A DNA stretch of 64,000 nucleotides, taken from the NCBI GenBank assembly GCA_965277535.1, contig OZ255825.1, positions 4,464,001-4,528,000 of the forward strand. The letters run 5' to 3'. Of the stretch, positions 51,970 through 60,157 are shown piece by piece. A program made the position numbers and the translations under genes. Positions within the stretch are counted from its first letter, which is position 1. Each line of letters begins with the position of its first letter. This DNA is from Ilyomonas sp965277535. Lineage in GTDB: Bacteria; Bacteroidota; Bacteroidia; Chitinophagales; Chitinophagaceae. The notes beneath the pieces were generated by a model that was given only the letters and a program-made list of their open reading frames with translations, made no database searches and was not told where the DNA came from.

Positions 51970-52779
51970 ATGATGAAGAAAAGTGTTTTTGCACTATTTA
52001 TCCCGATACTGTTTTTTTCCTGCACTCCTAACAACGTTACAATTGATGATTCGCTCCAAAAATATTTTGACGAAAACAAAGTTACTGGCACGTTCAGCTT
52101 GTTTGATAATGGCGGTGGGAATTTCACCATTTATAATCTTTCGCGCTACCGCGATTCGGCTTACTTACCAGCCTCTACATTTAAAATTGTGAATTCGCTC
52201 ATCGGCTTGCAAACCGGCAGAATTTACAATGAAAATATGGTGATAAATTGGGATGGCATTGTGCGACAAAATCCTGCCTGGAACAAGGACTTAACTATGG
52301 CAGAAGCATTCAAACTTTCTGCAGTTCCCTACTACCAGGAAGTGGCGCGACGAATTGGAAAAGATACGATGCAGATTTGGTTAGACAGCTTACATTACGG
52401 CACTCAAAAAATTACCACAAGAATTGATACTTTCTGGCTCGACAATTCGCTGAAAATAAAGCCAGACGAGCAATTGGGCTTAGTAAAAAAATTATATTTT
52501 TCGCAATTGCCTTTTGATAAACGCCCGCAGGCGATTGTAAAAAAAGTAATGCTGCAGGAAAGCAACGCCAACTATCAACTCAGTTATAAAACGGGCTTGG
52601 GTTATAAAGAAAACGGCAATGCCATTGGCTGGATGGTTGGCTGGATTGAAGAGAACCGGCATCCTTATTTTTTTGTATTAAATATTGAAGCACCACACAA
52701 TGCAGATGTGGCAACTGCCCGTATGAATATATTAAAAGGCATTTTAAAAGGCATGGGTTTTTTCGAAGGAAAAAAGTAA
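51970..52779 (+). CDS. Class D (OXA-type) β-lactamase, lipoprotein
   Basis: 269 residues. Signal with lipobox Cys at residue 18 (ILFFSC). Class D active-site motifs: S69-T-F-K72 (nucleophile and carbamylated Lys), S117-A-V119, Y143-G-T145 (usual YGN), W156 after it (conserved Trp that shields the Lys) and K207-T-G209. The one change is Asn to Thr in the YGN box. It should hydrolyse penicillins in the periplasm, anchored to the outer or inner membrane. Chromosomal class D enzymes are common in Bacteroidota; there is no mobile element around it and base composition is like its neighbours, so it looks resident. It follows the acyltransferase gene by 24 bases. Confidence 0.92.
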   Translation: MMKKSVFALFIPILFFSCTPNNVTIDDSLQKYFDENKVTGTFSLFDNGGGNFTIYNLSRYRDSAYLPASTFKIVNSLIGLQTGRIYNENMVINWDGIVRQNPAWNKDLTMAEAFKLSAVPYYQEVARRIGKDTMQIWLDSLHYGTQKITTRIDTFWLDNSLKIKPDEQLGLVKKLYFSQLPFDKRPQAIVKKVMLQESNANYQLSYKTGLGYKENGNAIGWMVGWIEENRHPYFFVLNIEAPHNADVATARMNILKGILKGMGFFEGKK

Positions 52780-52864
52780 AAACAAAATATAAAAGTTAAT
52801 TGTACCAGGGCTTTGTTTTTGCCTAAATTTTTCCTTTTATCTTTAATCCATTACATCCTGATTC

Positions 52865-53872
52865 ATGCTTTCGTTTCAAAATAATACTTTTCTGCTCGGC
52901 TTGTTGGTTCTCATTCCGCTGGTGCTGTTGTTTGTTGCCGTGCTTCGCTGGAAAGTCAAGGTAGGCAAGGCTTTAGGCGATGAAGCGCTCATTCAAAGTC
53001 TTACTAAAAATTACTCTTCCAAATTATACGCTGCCAAATTTATTGCAGTTGCCATTGCTATTGCATTGGGTGTAATAGCATTAGCCAATTTGCGAAAACC
53101 GGCAAAAACAAACGGTGAGCAACGAGAAGGCATAGATGTGATTGTTGCTTTGGATGTGAGCAAAAGCATGTTGAGCCAGGATGTAAAACCTTCGCGGTTA
53201 GATGTTGCCAAACAGTTTGTAAGTTTATTGATGGATGACATAGGAGACAACCGCGTTGGCTTAGTTGTTTTTGCAGGACAAGCTGTTTTGCAAATGCCTT
53301 TAACTACCGATGCAGCGGCTGCCAAATTGTATCTTTCGAATGCCACGCCAGATGCAGTTCCTACGCAGGGAACCGACATAGATAACGCTTTGCAGCAATG
53401 CAGCAGCGCATTGAATACAAAAGAAAAAAAATACAAAGCTGTTGTTTTGATAACCGATGGTGAAGACCACAACCCACAAACGAAAAACAGCCTGCAACAA
53501 TTGTATGATGAAGGCGTGATTGTTTATACAGTAGGCATTGGAACGCCGGAAGGTTCAACCATTATTGAGCCCGGAAATGTCACTAAAACCGACATCAACG
53601 GCAAGCCAGTTATATCAAAATTGAATGAAGAGGAATTGAAATTGATTGCCGAAAAAACCGGTGGCGCATATTACCATTTGGAAAACTCCGAAACAACCGC
53701 TATTCAACTGGCTTCGCAATTGAATAGCGGCGAAAAAAAATTGATAAACGGAGAAGGAAACAGCCATGAATACACTTCATTATATCCTTACTTCGTTGCT
53801 GTTATGTTGCTCATTCTGGTGATTGAAATATTTATTCCTGAAATCAAAAAGGGGAGTCGTTATGAAGTGTAA
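52865..53872 (+). CDS. VWA domain membrane protein, BatB-like (aerotolerance operon type)
   Basis: 335 residues. Two N-terminal membrane segments (about 9-27 and 58-77), a von Willebrand A domain (about 88-280) and a C-terminal membrane segment (about 308-325). The MIDAS site is complete: DVSKSM (D-x-S-x-S), T in GTDID near residue 176 and D in LITDGEDH near 200. The layout matches BatB of the Bacteroides aerotolerance operon. The upstream BatA, moxR and DUF58 genes are absent, as are batD and batE. It overlaps the TPR gene by 11 bases (53862-53872), so the two are translated together. Confidence 0.88.
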   Translation: MLSFQNNTFLLGLLVLIPLVLLFVAVLRWKVKVGKALGDEALIQSLTKNYSSKLYAAKFIAVAIAIALGVIALANLRKPAKTNGEQREGIDVIVALDVSKSMLSQDVKPSRLDVAKQFVSLLMDDIGDNRVGLVVFAGQAVLQMPLTTDAAAAKLYLSNATPDAVPTQGTDIDNALQQCSSALNTKEKKYKAVVLITDGEDHNPQTKNSLQQLYDEGVIVYTVGIGTPEGSTIIEPGNVTKTDINGKPVISKLNEEELKLIAEKTGGAYYHLENSETTAIQLASQLNSGEKKLINGEGNSHEYTSLYPYFVAVMLLILVIEIFIPEIKKGSRYEV

Positions 53873-54542
53873 GAGAGAAGCTTCAAGTAATAAGCTAAAA
53901 GCTACAAGTCAGAAGCAACAAGCCATAGCGTGTTTGAAAATTGTTCTTTTGTTTTTGCCACTTTTTCTATGGAGTTGTTTTGTTTTTGCACAAGAAAAAG
54001 CCATTCAGCAAGGCAACGATGCTTATCGTAAAAACGACTTTGTTACCGCTGTAAAAGATTATACAAAAGCTCTGTCAGAAGATAACAAAAATGAGATTGC
54101 AAAATTCAACATGGCGAATGCCTTACAACGCACCAATGAACACGGCAAATCGGCAAGTTTGTACGATGATGTAATTAAAAATACAAGCGATGCCAGCTTG
54201 CAATCTAAAGCGTATTACAACAAAGCGTTAGCCTTGTTGCAACAAGATAAATTGAATGAAGCCATTGATGCGCTCAAACAATCGTTACGCTTGCAACCTG
54301 GAGATAACGATACCCGTGAAAATTTGCAAAAAGCATTAGAACAAAAACAGCAACAACAGCCGCCGCCACAAACAAAACAAAACCAGAAAAAGCAGCAAAA
54401 CCAAAAAGGACAAAAACAGCAGCAAATGAACCGGCAGATGATGGAGCAAAAATTTAAAGAACTGGAAGACCAGGAAAAGCAGTTGCAGAAGGAATTACAA
54501 AAGCAAAAAACCAATACGGCCGACAACGAGCAAGACTGGTAG
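53862..54542 (+). CDS. TPR-repeat protein, BatC-like
   Basis: 226 residues from the ATG at 53862; an in-frame TTG at 53823 would extend into the upstream gene. A charged ~25-residue leader precedes a signal/anchor (LLFLPLFLWSCFVFAQ; the Cys could be lipidated). Three TPR units follow at about residues 55-160 (AIQQGNDAYRKNDFVTAVKDY, AYYNKALALLQQDKLNEA, LRLQPGDNDTRENL), then a Q/K-rich low-complexity tail with a predicted coiled coil (MEQKFKELEDQEKQLQKEL). It should be a periplasmic adaptor of the BatB VWA protein. Confidence 0.82.
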   Translation: MKCKREASSNKLKATSQKQQAIACLKIVLLFLPLFLWSCFVFAQEKAIQQGNDAYRKNDFVTAVKDYTKALSEDNKNEIAKFNMANALQRTNEHGKSASLYDDVIKNTSDASLQSKAYYNKALALLQQDKLNEAIDALKQSLRLQPGDNDTRENLQKALEQKQQQQPPPQTKQNQKKQQNQKGQKQQQMNRQMMEQKFKELEDQEKQLQKELQKQKTNTADNEQDW

Positions 54543-54609
54543 ATAACCCTATTTTGCTCTTTCTTATCTTGCGGCTCACACAATTGATACTACCTAACTA
54601 TTTTGATTT

Positions 54610-55167
54610 ATGACACAAGATGCAGTAGAAAAAACAAGTCGTCAATATGATGCCGTCATTACCGTTTGTAAAGAAATATTTGATAAAAAAACATTAGATT
54701 ATGGCACATCGTGGCGCGTGCTGCGCACCATTTCAGTCGTTGATCAAATCTTTATCAAAGCCTTACGCATCCGCAATTTGCAGGAAATAAAACAACAAAT
54801 GGTAAGCGATGATATTCCCGGTGAATTCAAGGGTATTTTGAACTATGCTGTAATTGGTTTGATTCAATTGCAAATGCCTTTTGCCATTGAAGATTTACAG
54901 CCGCAAACTGCATCCGACTTATACAATGAACAGATACAAATTGCGAAGCAAATTATGCTGGCTAAGAACCACGATTATGGGGAAGCCTGGCGCGATATGA
55001 GCGGGCAAAGTTTTGTTGATTTGATATTAGTAAAGCTGTTGCGCATCAAGCAAATTTTGTTGAACGATGGAAGAACGCTCATCAGTGAAGGCATTAATGC
55101 CAATTACGTTGACATCATTAATTATGCAGCCTTTGCATTGATATTAGGAGCAGAAAAAGAACAATAA
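54610..55167 (+). CDS. DUF1599 domain protein
   Basis: 185 residues of DUF1599, which contains two similar halves (FDKKTLDYGTSWRVLRTISVVDQ near residue 27 and MLAKNHDYGEAWRDMSGQSFVDLI near 120), each with a D-Y-G-x-(S/A)-W signature. This is thought to be a nucleotide-binding or MazG-like fold, but no activity is established. Soluble, no signal. It lies 8 bases before the BT_3928-like gene; the two are neighbours in many Bacteroidota genomes, so the pairing is probably functional. Usually tpiA follows; here it does not. Confidence 0.9.
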   Translation: MTQDAVEKTSRQYDAVITVCKEIFDKKTLDYGTSWRVLRTISVVDQIFIKALRIRNLQEIKQQMVSDDIPGEFKGILNYAVIGLIQLQMPFAIEDLQPQTASDLYNEQIQIAKQIMLAKNHDYGEAWRDMSGQSFVDLILVKLLRIKQILLNDGRTLISEGINANYVDIINYAAFALILGAEKEQ

Positions 55168-55175
55168 AACAAAGC

Positions 55176-56285
55176 ATGAAAAGAGCTTCAATATTGCTTA
55201 TTATACGTTGGGTAGTTGGCATTTTATTCATTTTTTCGGGATTGATAAAAGCCAACGACCCGCTGGGATTAAGTTATAAAATGCAGGAATTTTTTGGCGC
55301 CTGGCACACTACATATTTGAATGAATATGCTTTGCCTTTATCACTGGCGATGAATGTGTTTGAAGTAGTTGCAGGTGTTGCCATTATTGTTGGCTGGCGC
55401 ATCAAATTGTTTAGCTGGCTTTTGCTTTTGCTGATTATTTTTTTTACGTTTCTTACCGGGTATGCAACGCTTTCCGGCAAGTTCACAAGTTGCGGTTGCT
55501 TTGGAGATTGTTTGCCGCTAACGCCATTGCAATCGTTTATCAAAGATTTGGTTTTATTCGTTTTAATTCTGATTTTATTCATCAACAAAAATAGAATACG
55601 GCCCTTGATTTTAAGGGAGCGAAGGGCTTTTTTTATTTTGTTTTTAACGGTCATTGCAGTCTCGTTATTCCAGATTTATGTGCTAAAATATTTGCCGGTA
55701 TTAGATTGTTTGCCGTATAAAAAAGGTAACGATATTATTGAGCAAATGAAAGTGCCTGCCGGTGCTGTGAGCGATAGTTTTGCCATGACGTTTCAATACA
55801 AAAAAGGAGGCAACAAAGTTGAATTTGATGAAGAACATTTTCCGGCTGATTTCGACAGCACTTATGAATTTGTAAACCGTTACGATAAGCTGATACGAAA
55901 GGGAACCGCCACACCACCGATAGCTGATTTTGCGTTGCAAACCATCAGCGGAAACGATACCACATCAGCCATTTTACAACAGCCAAAGTATGTGTTGGTT
56001 TTCATTCAAAATTTTGAGCAATGGGAGCAACAGAAAAACGATTATACTGAGATAAACAATGCGTGCAAAGCTGCAAACATTCCCTTATTTGTGGTAACGC
56101 CAAACCCTCAGCAAGCAGTGCAAACTTTGCCAAATGCAAACGTTTTACGCTGCGATGCTACCGTGCTGAAAACCGCAGCCCGCGTGAACTCTACTTATTT
56201 TATCATGAAAAAAGCGGTGGTTAAAGGAAAAGAAAGTTATGCTTCAAAAGATAAAATTCTAAGTGATCTGCATTCTATTCGGTAA
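55176..56285 (+). CDS. BT_3928-type DoxX/MauE-like membrane protein
   Basis: 369 residues. N-terminal half: four to five membrane segments (about 5-150) with FSGLIKANDPLGLSYKMQEFF (DoxX/MauE family) and the cysteines in FTSCGCFGDCLPL near residue 108, as in MauE/vitamin K-type thiol transfer proteins. C-terminal half: a periplasmic domain of about 200 residues with a thioredoxin-like look (LQQPKYVLVFIQNFEQW, IPLFVVTP) but without a CxxC. It may carry electrons or thiols across the inner membrane; activity not proven. Coupled to DUF1599. Confidence 0.85.
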   Translation: MKRASILLIIRWVVGILFIFSGLIKANDPLGLSYKMQEFFGAWHTTYLNEYALPLSLAMNVFEVVAGVAIIVGWRIKLFSWLLLLLIIFFTFLTGYATLSGKFTSCGCFGDCLPLTPLQSFIKDLVLFVLILILFINKNRIRPLILRERRAFFILFLTVIAVSLFQIYVLKYLPVLDCLPYKKGNDIIEQMKVPAGAVSDSFAMTFQYKKGGNKVEFDEEHFPADFDSTYEFVNRYDKLIRKGTATPPIADFALQTISGNDTTSAILQQPKYVLVFIQNFEQWEQQKNDYTEINNACKAANIPLFVVTPNPQQAVQTLPNANVLRCDATVLKTAARVNSTYFIMKKAVVKGKESYASKDKILSDLHSIR

Positions 56286-56398
56286 TCGTTCCTTCTGCCT
56301 CACAAAGCATATCTTTAAATGAAGAATGCTGAATCACTATAACTCAGAGAGAAGAAGATACAGGAAGTGCTCTTTTAGAACTTTTTTGCCACTTTGTG

Positions 56399-56416
56399 TA
56401 CTCTGTGCCTTTGTGG
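56399..56416. repeat. Half-element of the 'ACTCTGTGCCTTTGTGG' type
   Basis: TACTCTGTGCCTTTGTGG is similar to the right arm of the repeat at 9435-9523 (CTCTGTGGTAAA) and resembles dispersed repeats known from Bacteroidota. No matching left arm is seen nearby. Confidence 0.35.
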
Positions 56417-56459
56417 TTCAAACATTTGTTTTTGCATAAATAAGAAATCGTTTGCTTCT

Positions 56460-56468
56460 TATCTTCGC
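56460..56468 (+). promoter_or_regulatory. Near-consensus -7 element 4 bases upstream of lysA
   Basis: TATCTTCGC differs from TAnnTTTGC at one base and is followed by CGCT-ATG(56473)-type spacing. With gltX and guaB this is the third gene where the -7 box nearly touches the start codon. Confidence 0.4.
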
Positions 56469-56472
56469 CGCT

Positions 56473-57687
56473 ATGTTGAAAGTATTATCGAACGAGCAAT
56501 TGCTACGCGTTGCCGACACCATTGGTACACCAGCCTATGTGTATCATGCGGAGAGAATTGAACAACAATTAGAAGAGTTAAAAGAAGCATTTGCTGAGTG
56601 CAATGCAAAGTTTTTTTATGCCTGTAAAGCTCTCACCAACATTAATATTTTAAAGCTCATCAATAAGTTCGATTCAAACATAGATTGCGTAAGCATCAAC
56701 GAAGTGAAACTCGCTCTGCACGCAGGTTTCGAGCCGAAGCGTATTTTATTTACACCTAATTGTGTTGATTTTTCAGAAATTGAAGAAGGCAAAAGTTTTG
56801 GCGTTAATCTCAACATAGATAACATCTCGATTCTCGAGCAATTTGGTAACAAATACGGAAACACCTATCCTGTTTGTATTCGACTCAATCCGCATATCAT
56901 GGCGGGTGGCAATTATAAAATATCAACCGGGCACATTGATAGCAAATTTGGCATTTCCATCCATCAGATGCGGCACATTGAGCGCATTGTAAAATCTACA
57001 AAGCTTCATGTGAATGGCTTGCACATGCACACAGGCAGCGAGATAAAAGACATCAATGTGTTTTTGCAAGGTTTGGAAGTTATGTTTGATATGGCAACAC
57101 ACTTTCCTCAACTTGAATTTATTGATTTGGGAAGTGGTTTTAAAGTGGCGTACCAGGCATCCGATGTATCAACAGATGTGCGCGAATTGGGAAGCAAAGT
57201 AGCAGAAGCGTTTCGCAATTATGAAAACGAAACAGGACGAAAATTTGAAGTATGGTTTGAGCCAGGCAAATACTTAGTGAGCGAAGCCGGTTATTTTGTT
57301 GTAAAAGCAAACGTAGTGAAACAAACCACTGCCACTGTTTTTGTAGGTGTCAACTCCGGTTTCAATCATTTGATAAGACCTATGTTTTACGATGCTTTTC
57401 ATCGCATCGAAAACATCAGTAATCCCAATGGTCCGGAACGGATTTATACGGTGGTGGGCAACATTTGCGAGACCGATACTTTTGCCTGGGACAGAAAAAT
57501 AAATGAAGTTCGTGAAGGAGATATTCTTGTATTTTACAACGCTGGCGCATATGGCTTTGAAATGAGCAGCAATTTTAATTCGCGGCTGAAACCCGCAGAA
57601 GTGTTGGTAATAAACGATGAAATCAAACTCATAAGAAAGCGCGACCAGTTTGAAGATTTATTGAAAAATCAGGTAGAGATAATGTAA
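56473..57687 (+). CDS. lysA: Diaminopimelate decarboxylase
   Basis: 404 residues from the ATG at 56473 (MLKVLSNEQLL); the frame opens at a TTG at 56452 that would lie upstream of the promoter-like element. PLP-dependent fold III enzyme that makes L-lysine from meso-DAP. The PLP Lys is in FFYACKALTN near residue 48 (usually YALKAN), HMHTGSEI near 182 matches HIGSQ, GSGFKVAY near 222, EPGKYLVSEAG near 260, ICETDTFAWD near 328 (usually CESGD) and GAYGFEMSSNFNSR near 355. Ornithine/carboxynorspermidine decarboxylases are possible relatives, but the last motif favours LysA. Confidence 0.87.
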   Translation: MLKVLSNEQLLRVADTIGTPAYVYHAERIEQQLEELKEAFAECNAKFFYACKALTNINILKLINKFDSNIDCVSINEVKLALHAGFEPKRILFTPNCVDFSEIEEGKSFGVNLNIDNISILEQFGNKYGNTYPVCIRLNPHIMAGGNYKISTGHIDSKFGISIHQMRHIERIVKSTKLHVNGLHMHTGSEIKDINVFLQGLEVMFDMATHFPQLEFIDLGSGFKVAYQASDVSTDVRELGSKVAEAFRNYENETGRKFEVWFEPGKYLVSEAGYFVVKANVVKQTTATVFVGVNSGFNHLIRPMFYDAFHRIENISNPNGPERIYTVVGNICETDTFAWDRKINEVREGDILVFYNAGAYGFEMSSNFNSRLKPAEVLVINDEIKLIRKRDQFEDLLKNQVEIM

Positions 57688-57726
57688 AGAATTTCGGTAA
57701 AACCAAAAAGAAAGCCAATCGTTATT

Positions 57727-57819
57727 CGTCATTCCGCACAAAGCCCTCGCTAAAACGTTAAGGTGCAAGTTCGTGTTGAGGGCATCCCGACGAGTCGGGA
57801 CAAGACTTGCGGAATGACG
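57727..57819. repeat. MITE-like imperfect palindrome between lysA and guaB
   Basis: Terminal arms CGTCATTCCGCA (57727-57738) and TGCGGAATGACG (57808-57819) are perfect reverse complements. Inside is a second perfect stem TCCCGAC / GTCGGGA (57785-57791 and 57794-57800) and a GCCCTC / GAGGGC pair. It is about 93 bases, GC-rich against AT-rich flanks, and lies between convergent genes. Confidence 0.75.
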
Positions 57820-57865
57820 CGATGCGGTTTTCAACATTCACAAATCATCAATCAAAAACCCAAAC

Positions 57866-59362
57866 CTATCTTCTGCTATAATTCGGTGCTTCTTTAGTGA
57901 TTTCAATATCATGCGCATGGCTCTCACGCATACCAGCATTCGTAATTTTCACAAAGTCCGCTTCCTGCAAAGCAGCCATGTTTTTGGCACCACAATATCC
58001 CATTCCAGCACGCAGGCCACCCACATATTGCGCTATTACTTCGCTCAAAAAGCCTTTGTAAGCAACGCGCCCCTCAATGCCTTCGGGAACCAGCTTTTTA
58101 ATGTCATCTTCCACATCCTGAAAATAACGGTCGCTGCTGCCTTGTTGCATCGCGCCAATACTTCCCATGCCTCTGTATTCTTTAAACTTCCTGCCTTCAT
58201 AAATAATGGTTTCACCAGGACTTTCTTCCACACCGGCAAACACACTACCCATCATCACCATGTCAGCTCCGGCAGCTAAAGCTTTTACCATATCGCCGGT
58301 ATAACGGATGCCACCATCGGCAATTAACGATACGCCTTTTTTCTTCAGTTCAGATGACGCCTGCATGATGGCTGTTAACTGCGGAACACCAGCACCAGCA
58401 ACGATGCGCGTTGTGCAAATAGAACCCGGACCAATGCCTACCTTCACCGCATCGGCACCGGCTTCTGCCAAAGCTTTCGCGCCGCTTGCGGTACCAACAT
58501 TTCCTGCAATCACCTGTAGGTTGGTAAACGTTTTCTTTAATAATTTCAATGATTCTATAACGCCGCGGCTATGGCCGTGTGCGCTATCCAAAGCCACCAC
58601 ATCAACGCCTACCTGTTGCAAGGCATCTGCCCGATCGAGCAAGTCTTTTGTAATGCCCAAAGCAGCGCCCACTAACAATCTTCCGTAATTGTCTTTTACT
58701 GCATTTGGGAAATTCCTGAGCTGCAATATGTCTCTGTAAGTAATCAGGCCAATGAGTCTGCCGTTATTAGCAACTACAGGCAGCTTTTCAATCTTGTATT
58801 CCTGAAGTATTGATTCGGCCTGCTTCATATTGGTTCCTTCAGGCGCTGTAACCAGGTTTTCTTTCGTCATTACTTCACTCACCAGCCGTTGCTTGTCTTT
58901 CTCAAAACGTAAATCTCTATTGGTAAGAATGCCTACCAGAATATTGTTATTATCAACAATAGGAATGCCTCCAATTTTATTTTCCCTCATCAAGCGCATG
59001 GCGTCGCCAATGGTATTATCAATATGCAAGGTAATTGGGTCTATAATCAAACCACTCTCACTGCGTTTTACTTTTCTAACCTGCTCAGCCTGTTTTTCAA
59101 TGCTCATATTTTTATGCAAAATTCCCAACCCACCTTCGCGTGCCAATGCAATAGCAAGCGCTGCTTCGGTAACGGTATCCATGGCAGCCGAAAGCATAGG
59201 AACGTTTAAAACAATAGATTTTGTAAGATGAGATTGAATATTCACTTCACGCGGAAGCACATCACTGTAGGCAGGCATTAGCAGTACATCATCGTACGTT
59301 AATCCTTCAATAAAAATTCGGTTATCTGATTGAGCAGGAGAGAGAGTATTGTTTGTTGCCAT
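57866..59362 (-). CDS. guaB: Inosine-5'-monophosphate dehydrogenase
   Basis: 498 residues, starting at the ATG at 59362 (the open frame reaches 59368 by a TTG). IMPDH makes XMP from IMP with NAD+, the committed step to GMP. Layout: N-terminal barrel strands (LTYDDVLLMPAYSDVLP), two CBS domains (about 100-215), then the (β/α)8 barrel. Catalytic Cys in GIGPGSICTTRIV near residue 310; flap residues GSIGAMQQGSSDRYFQD near 410; the C-terminal K-loop MRESHAHDI. The -7 element ends 2 bases from the ATG. Confidence 0.97.
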   Translation of the reverse strand: MATNNTLSPAQSDNRIFIEGLTYDDVLLMPAYSDVLPREVNIQSHLTKSIVLNVPMLSAAMDTVTEAALAIALAREGGLGILHKNMSIEKQAEQVRKVKRSESGLIIDPITLHIDNTIGDAMRLMRENKIGGIPIVDNNNILVGILTNRDLRFEKDKQRLVSEVMTKENLVTAPEGTNMKQAESILQEYKIEKLPVVANNGRLIGLITYRDILQLRNFPNAVKDNYGRLLVGAALGITKDLLDRADALQQVGVDVVALDSAHGHSRGVIESLKLLKKTFTNLQVIAGNVGTASGAKALAEAGADAVKVGIGPGSICTTRIVAGAGVPQLTAIMQASSELKKKGVSLIADGGIRYTGDMVKALAAGADMVMMGSVFAGVEESPGETIIYEGRKFKEYRGMGSIGAMQQGSSDRYFQDVEDDIKKLVPEGIEGRVAYKGFLSEVIAQYVGGLRAGMGYCGAKNMAALQEADFVKITNAGMRESHAHDIEITKEAPNYSRR

Positions 59363-59364
59363 GT

Positions 59365-59373
59365 GCAAAGATA
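59365..59373 (-). promoter_or_regulatory. -7 promoter element abutting the guaB start codon
   Basis: Minus-strand TATCTTTGC, an exact TAnnTTTGC match, is separated from the ATG by AC only. A TTG lies 22 bases further upstream (minus strand), a plausible -33. The mRNA should be leaderless or nearly so. Confidence 0.6.
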
Positions 59374-59440
59374 TAGGAAGGAACGAATTGAAGGCAATAG
59401 GGCGACGGAGATTTGGGGAGATTTTGTGGATTATAAGTTT

Positions 59441-60121
59441 TTATTGCTGATAGTTTCTTGCGCCAAACAACAGGCTACCAACACGAACCATATTGCTTCC
59501 TTCTGCAATGGCAATGTTATAATCGCTGCTCATGCCCATTGATAAAGTTGTGAATTGGCAGTTGTTAGTTGATAGTGAAGAATATTGGTCAAATAAGCGT
59601 TTCAAACGCTGAAATTCGCTCTTTATTTTTTGTTCATCAGTTGTGTTGGAAGCCATGCCCATCAAGCCTTTCACACGGATATTTATAAAGTTGTTTTTAT
59701 CAGTTTTTATCTTGTTCATCAGAAGTTCCAGTTCCTCTTCATTCAATCCAAACTTTGTTTCTTCTTCCGCAATATGAACCTGTAATAAACAATCAATCGT
59801 ACGATTATTTTTGAGGGCTTGCTTATTTACTTCCCGAAGCAATTTTTCGTTGTCGATGCTTTGAATGAGGTGAACGAAAGGCGCGATATATTTTACTTTA
59901 TTGCTTTGCAAATGACCAATAAAATGCCAGCGAACGTCGGCTGGTAAATCAGTTTGTTTTTGCACCAATTCCTGCACATAGTTTTCACCAAAATTGCGCT
60001 GACCAAAATTGTATAAAGCTTGTATTTCTTCAAGCGGTTTTGTTTTGCTAACGGCAATTAATGTTACACCTTTTTCAGATAATTCTTTACTGTGTTGCCG
60101 ATATGCTTCTTCGTTTACCAA
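59441..60121 (-). CDS. YggS/PROSC family PLP homeostasis protein
   Basis: 226 residues, fold III PLP-binding barrel without the catalytic domain. Features: LIAVSKTKPLEEIQALY near residue 22 (PLP Lys), FGENYVQELVQKQ near 43, WHFIGHLQSNKVKYI near 65, KGLMGMAS near 150 and LSMGMSSDYNIAIAEGSNMVRVGSLLFGAR near 195. It binds and buffers PLP. The only start that keeps the conserved N-terminus is the TTG at 60121: no in-frame ATG or GTG precedes it before a stop, and the first internal Met is far inside. A TAnnTTTGC box lies 16 bases upstream. Confidence 0.92.
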   Translation of the reverse strand: MVNEEAYRQHSKELSEKGVTLIAVSKTKPLEEIQALYNFGQRNFGENYVQELVQKQTDLPADVRWHFIGHLQSNKVKYIAPFVHLIQSIDNEKLLREVNKQALKNNRTIDCLLQVHIAEEETKFGLNEEELELLMNKIKTDKNNFINIRVKGLMGMASNTTDEQKIKSEFQRLKRLFDQYSSLSTNNCQFTTLSMGMSSDYNIAIAEGSNMVRVGSLLFGARNYQQ

Positions 60122-60136
60122 TGTGTTTGTTTTTGC

Positions 60137-60145
60137 GCAAAAATA
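60137..60145 (-). promoter_or_regulatory. -7 promoter element upstream of the YggS gene
   Basis: Minus-strand TATTTTTGC, exact TAnnTTTGC, 15 bases before the TTG start at 60121. Confidence 0.45.
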
Positions 60146-60157
60146 AAAACGTTTGTT

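Noticed and set aside
54215..54583. Cys/Phe-rich minus-strand ORF opposite BatC
   Set aside because: Antisense shadow of the Q/K-rich BatC tail.
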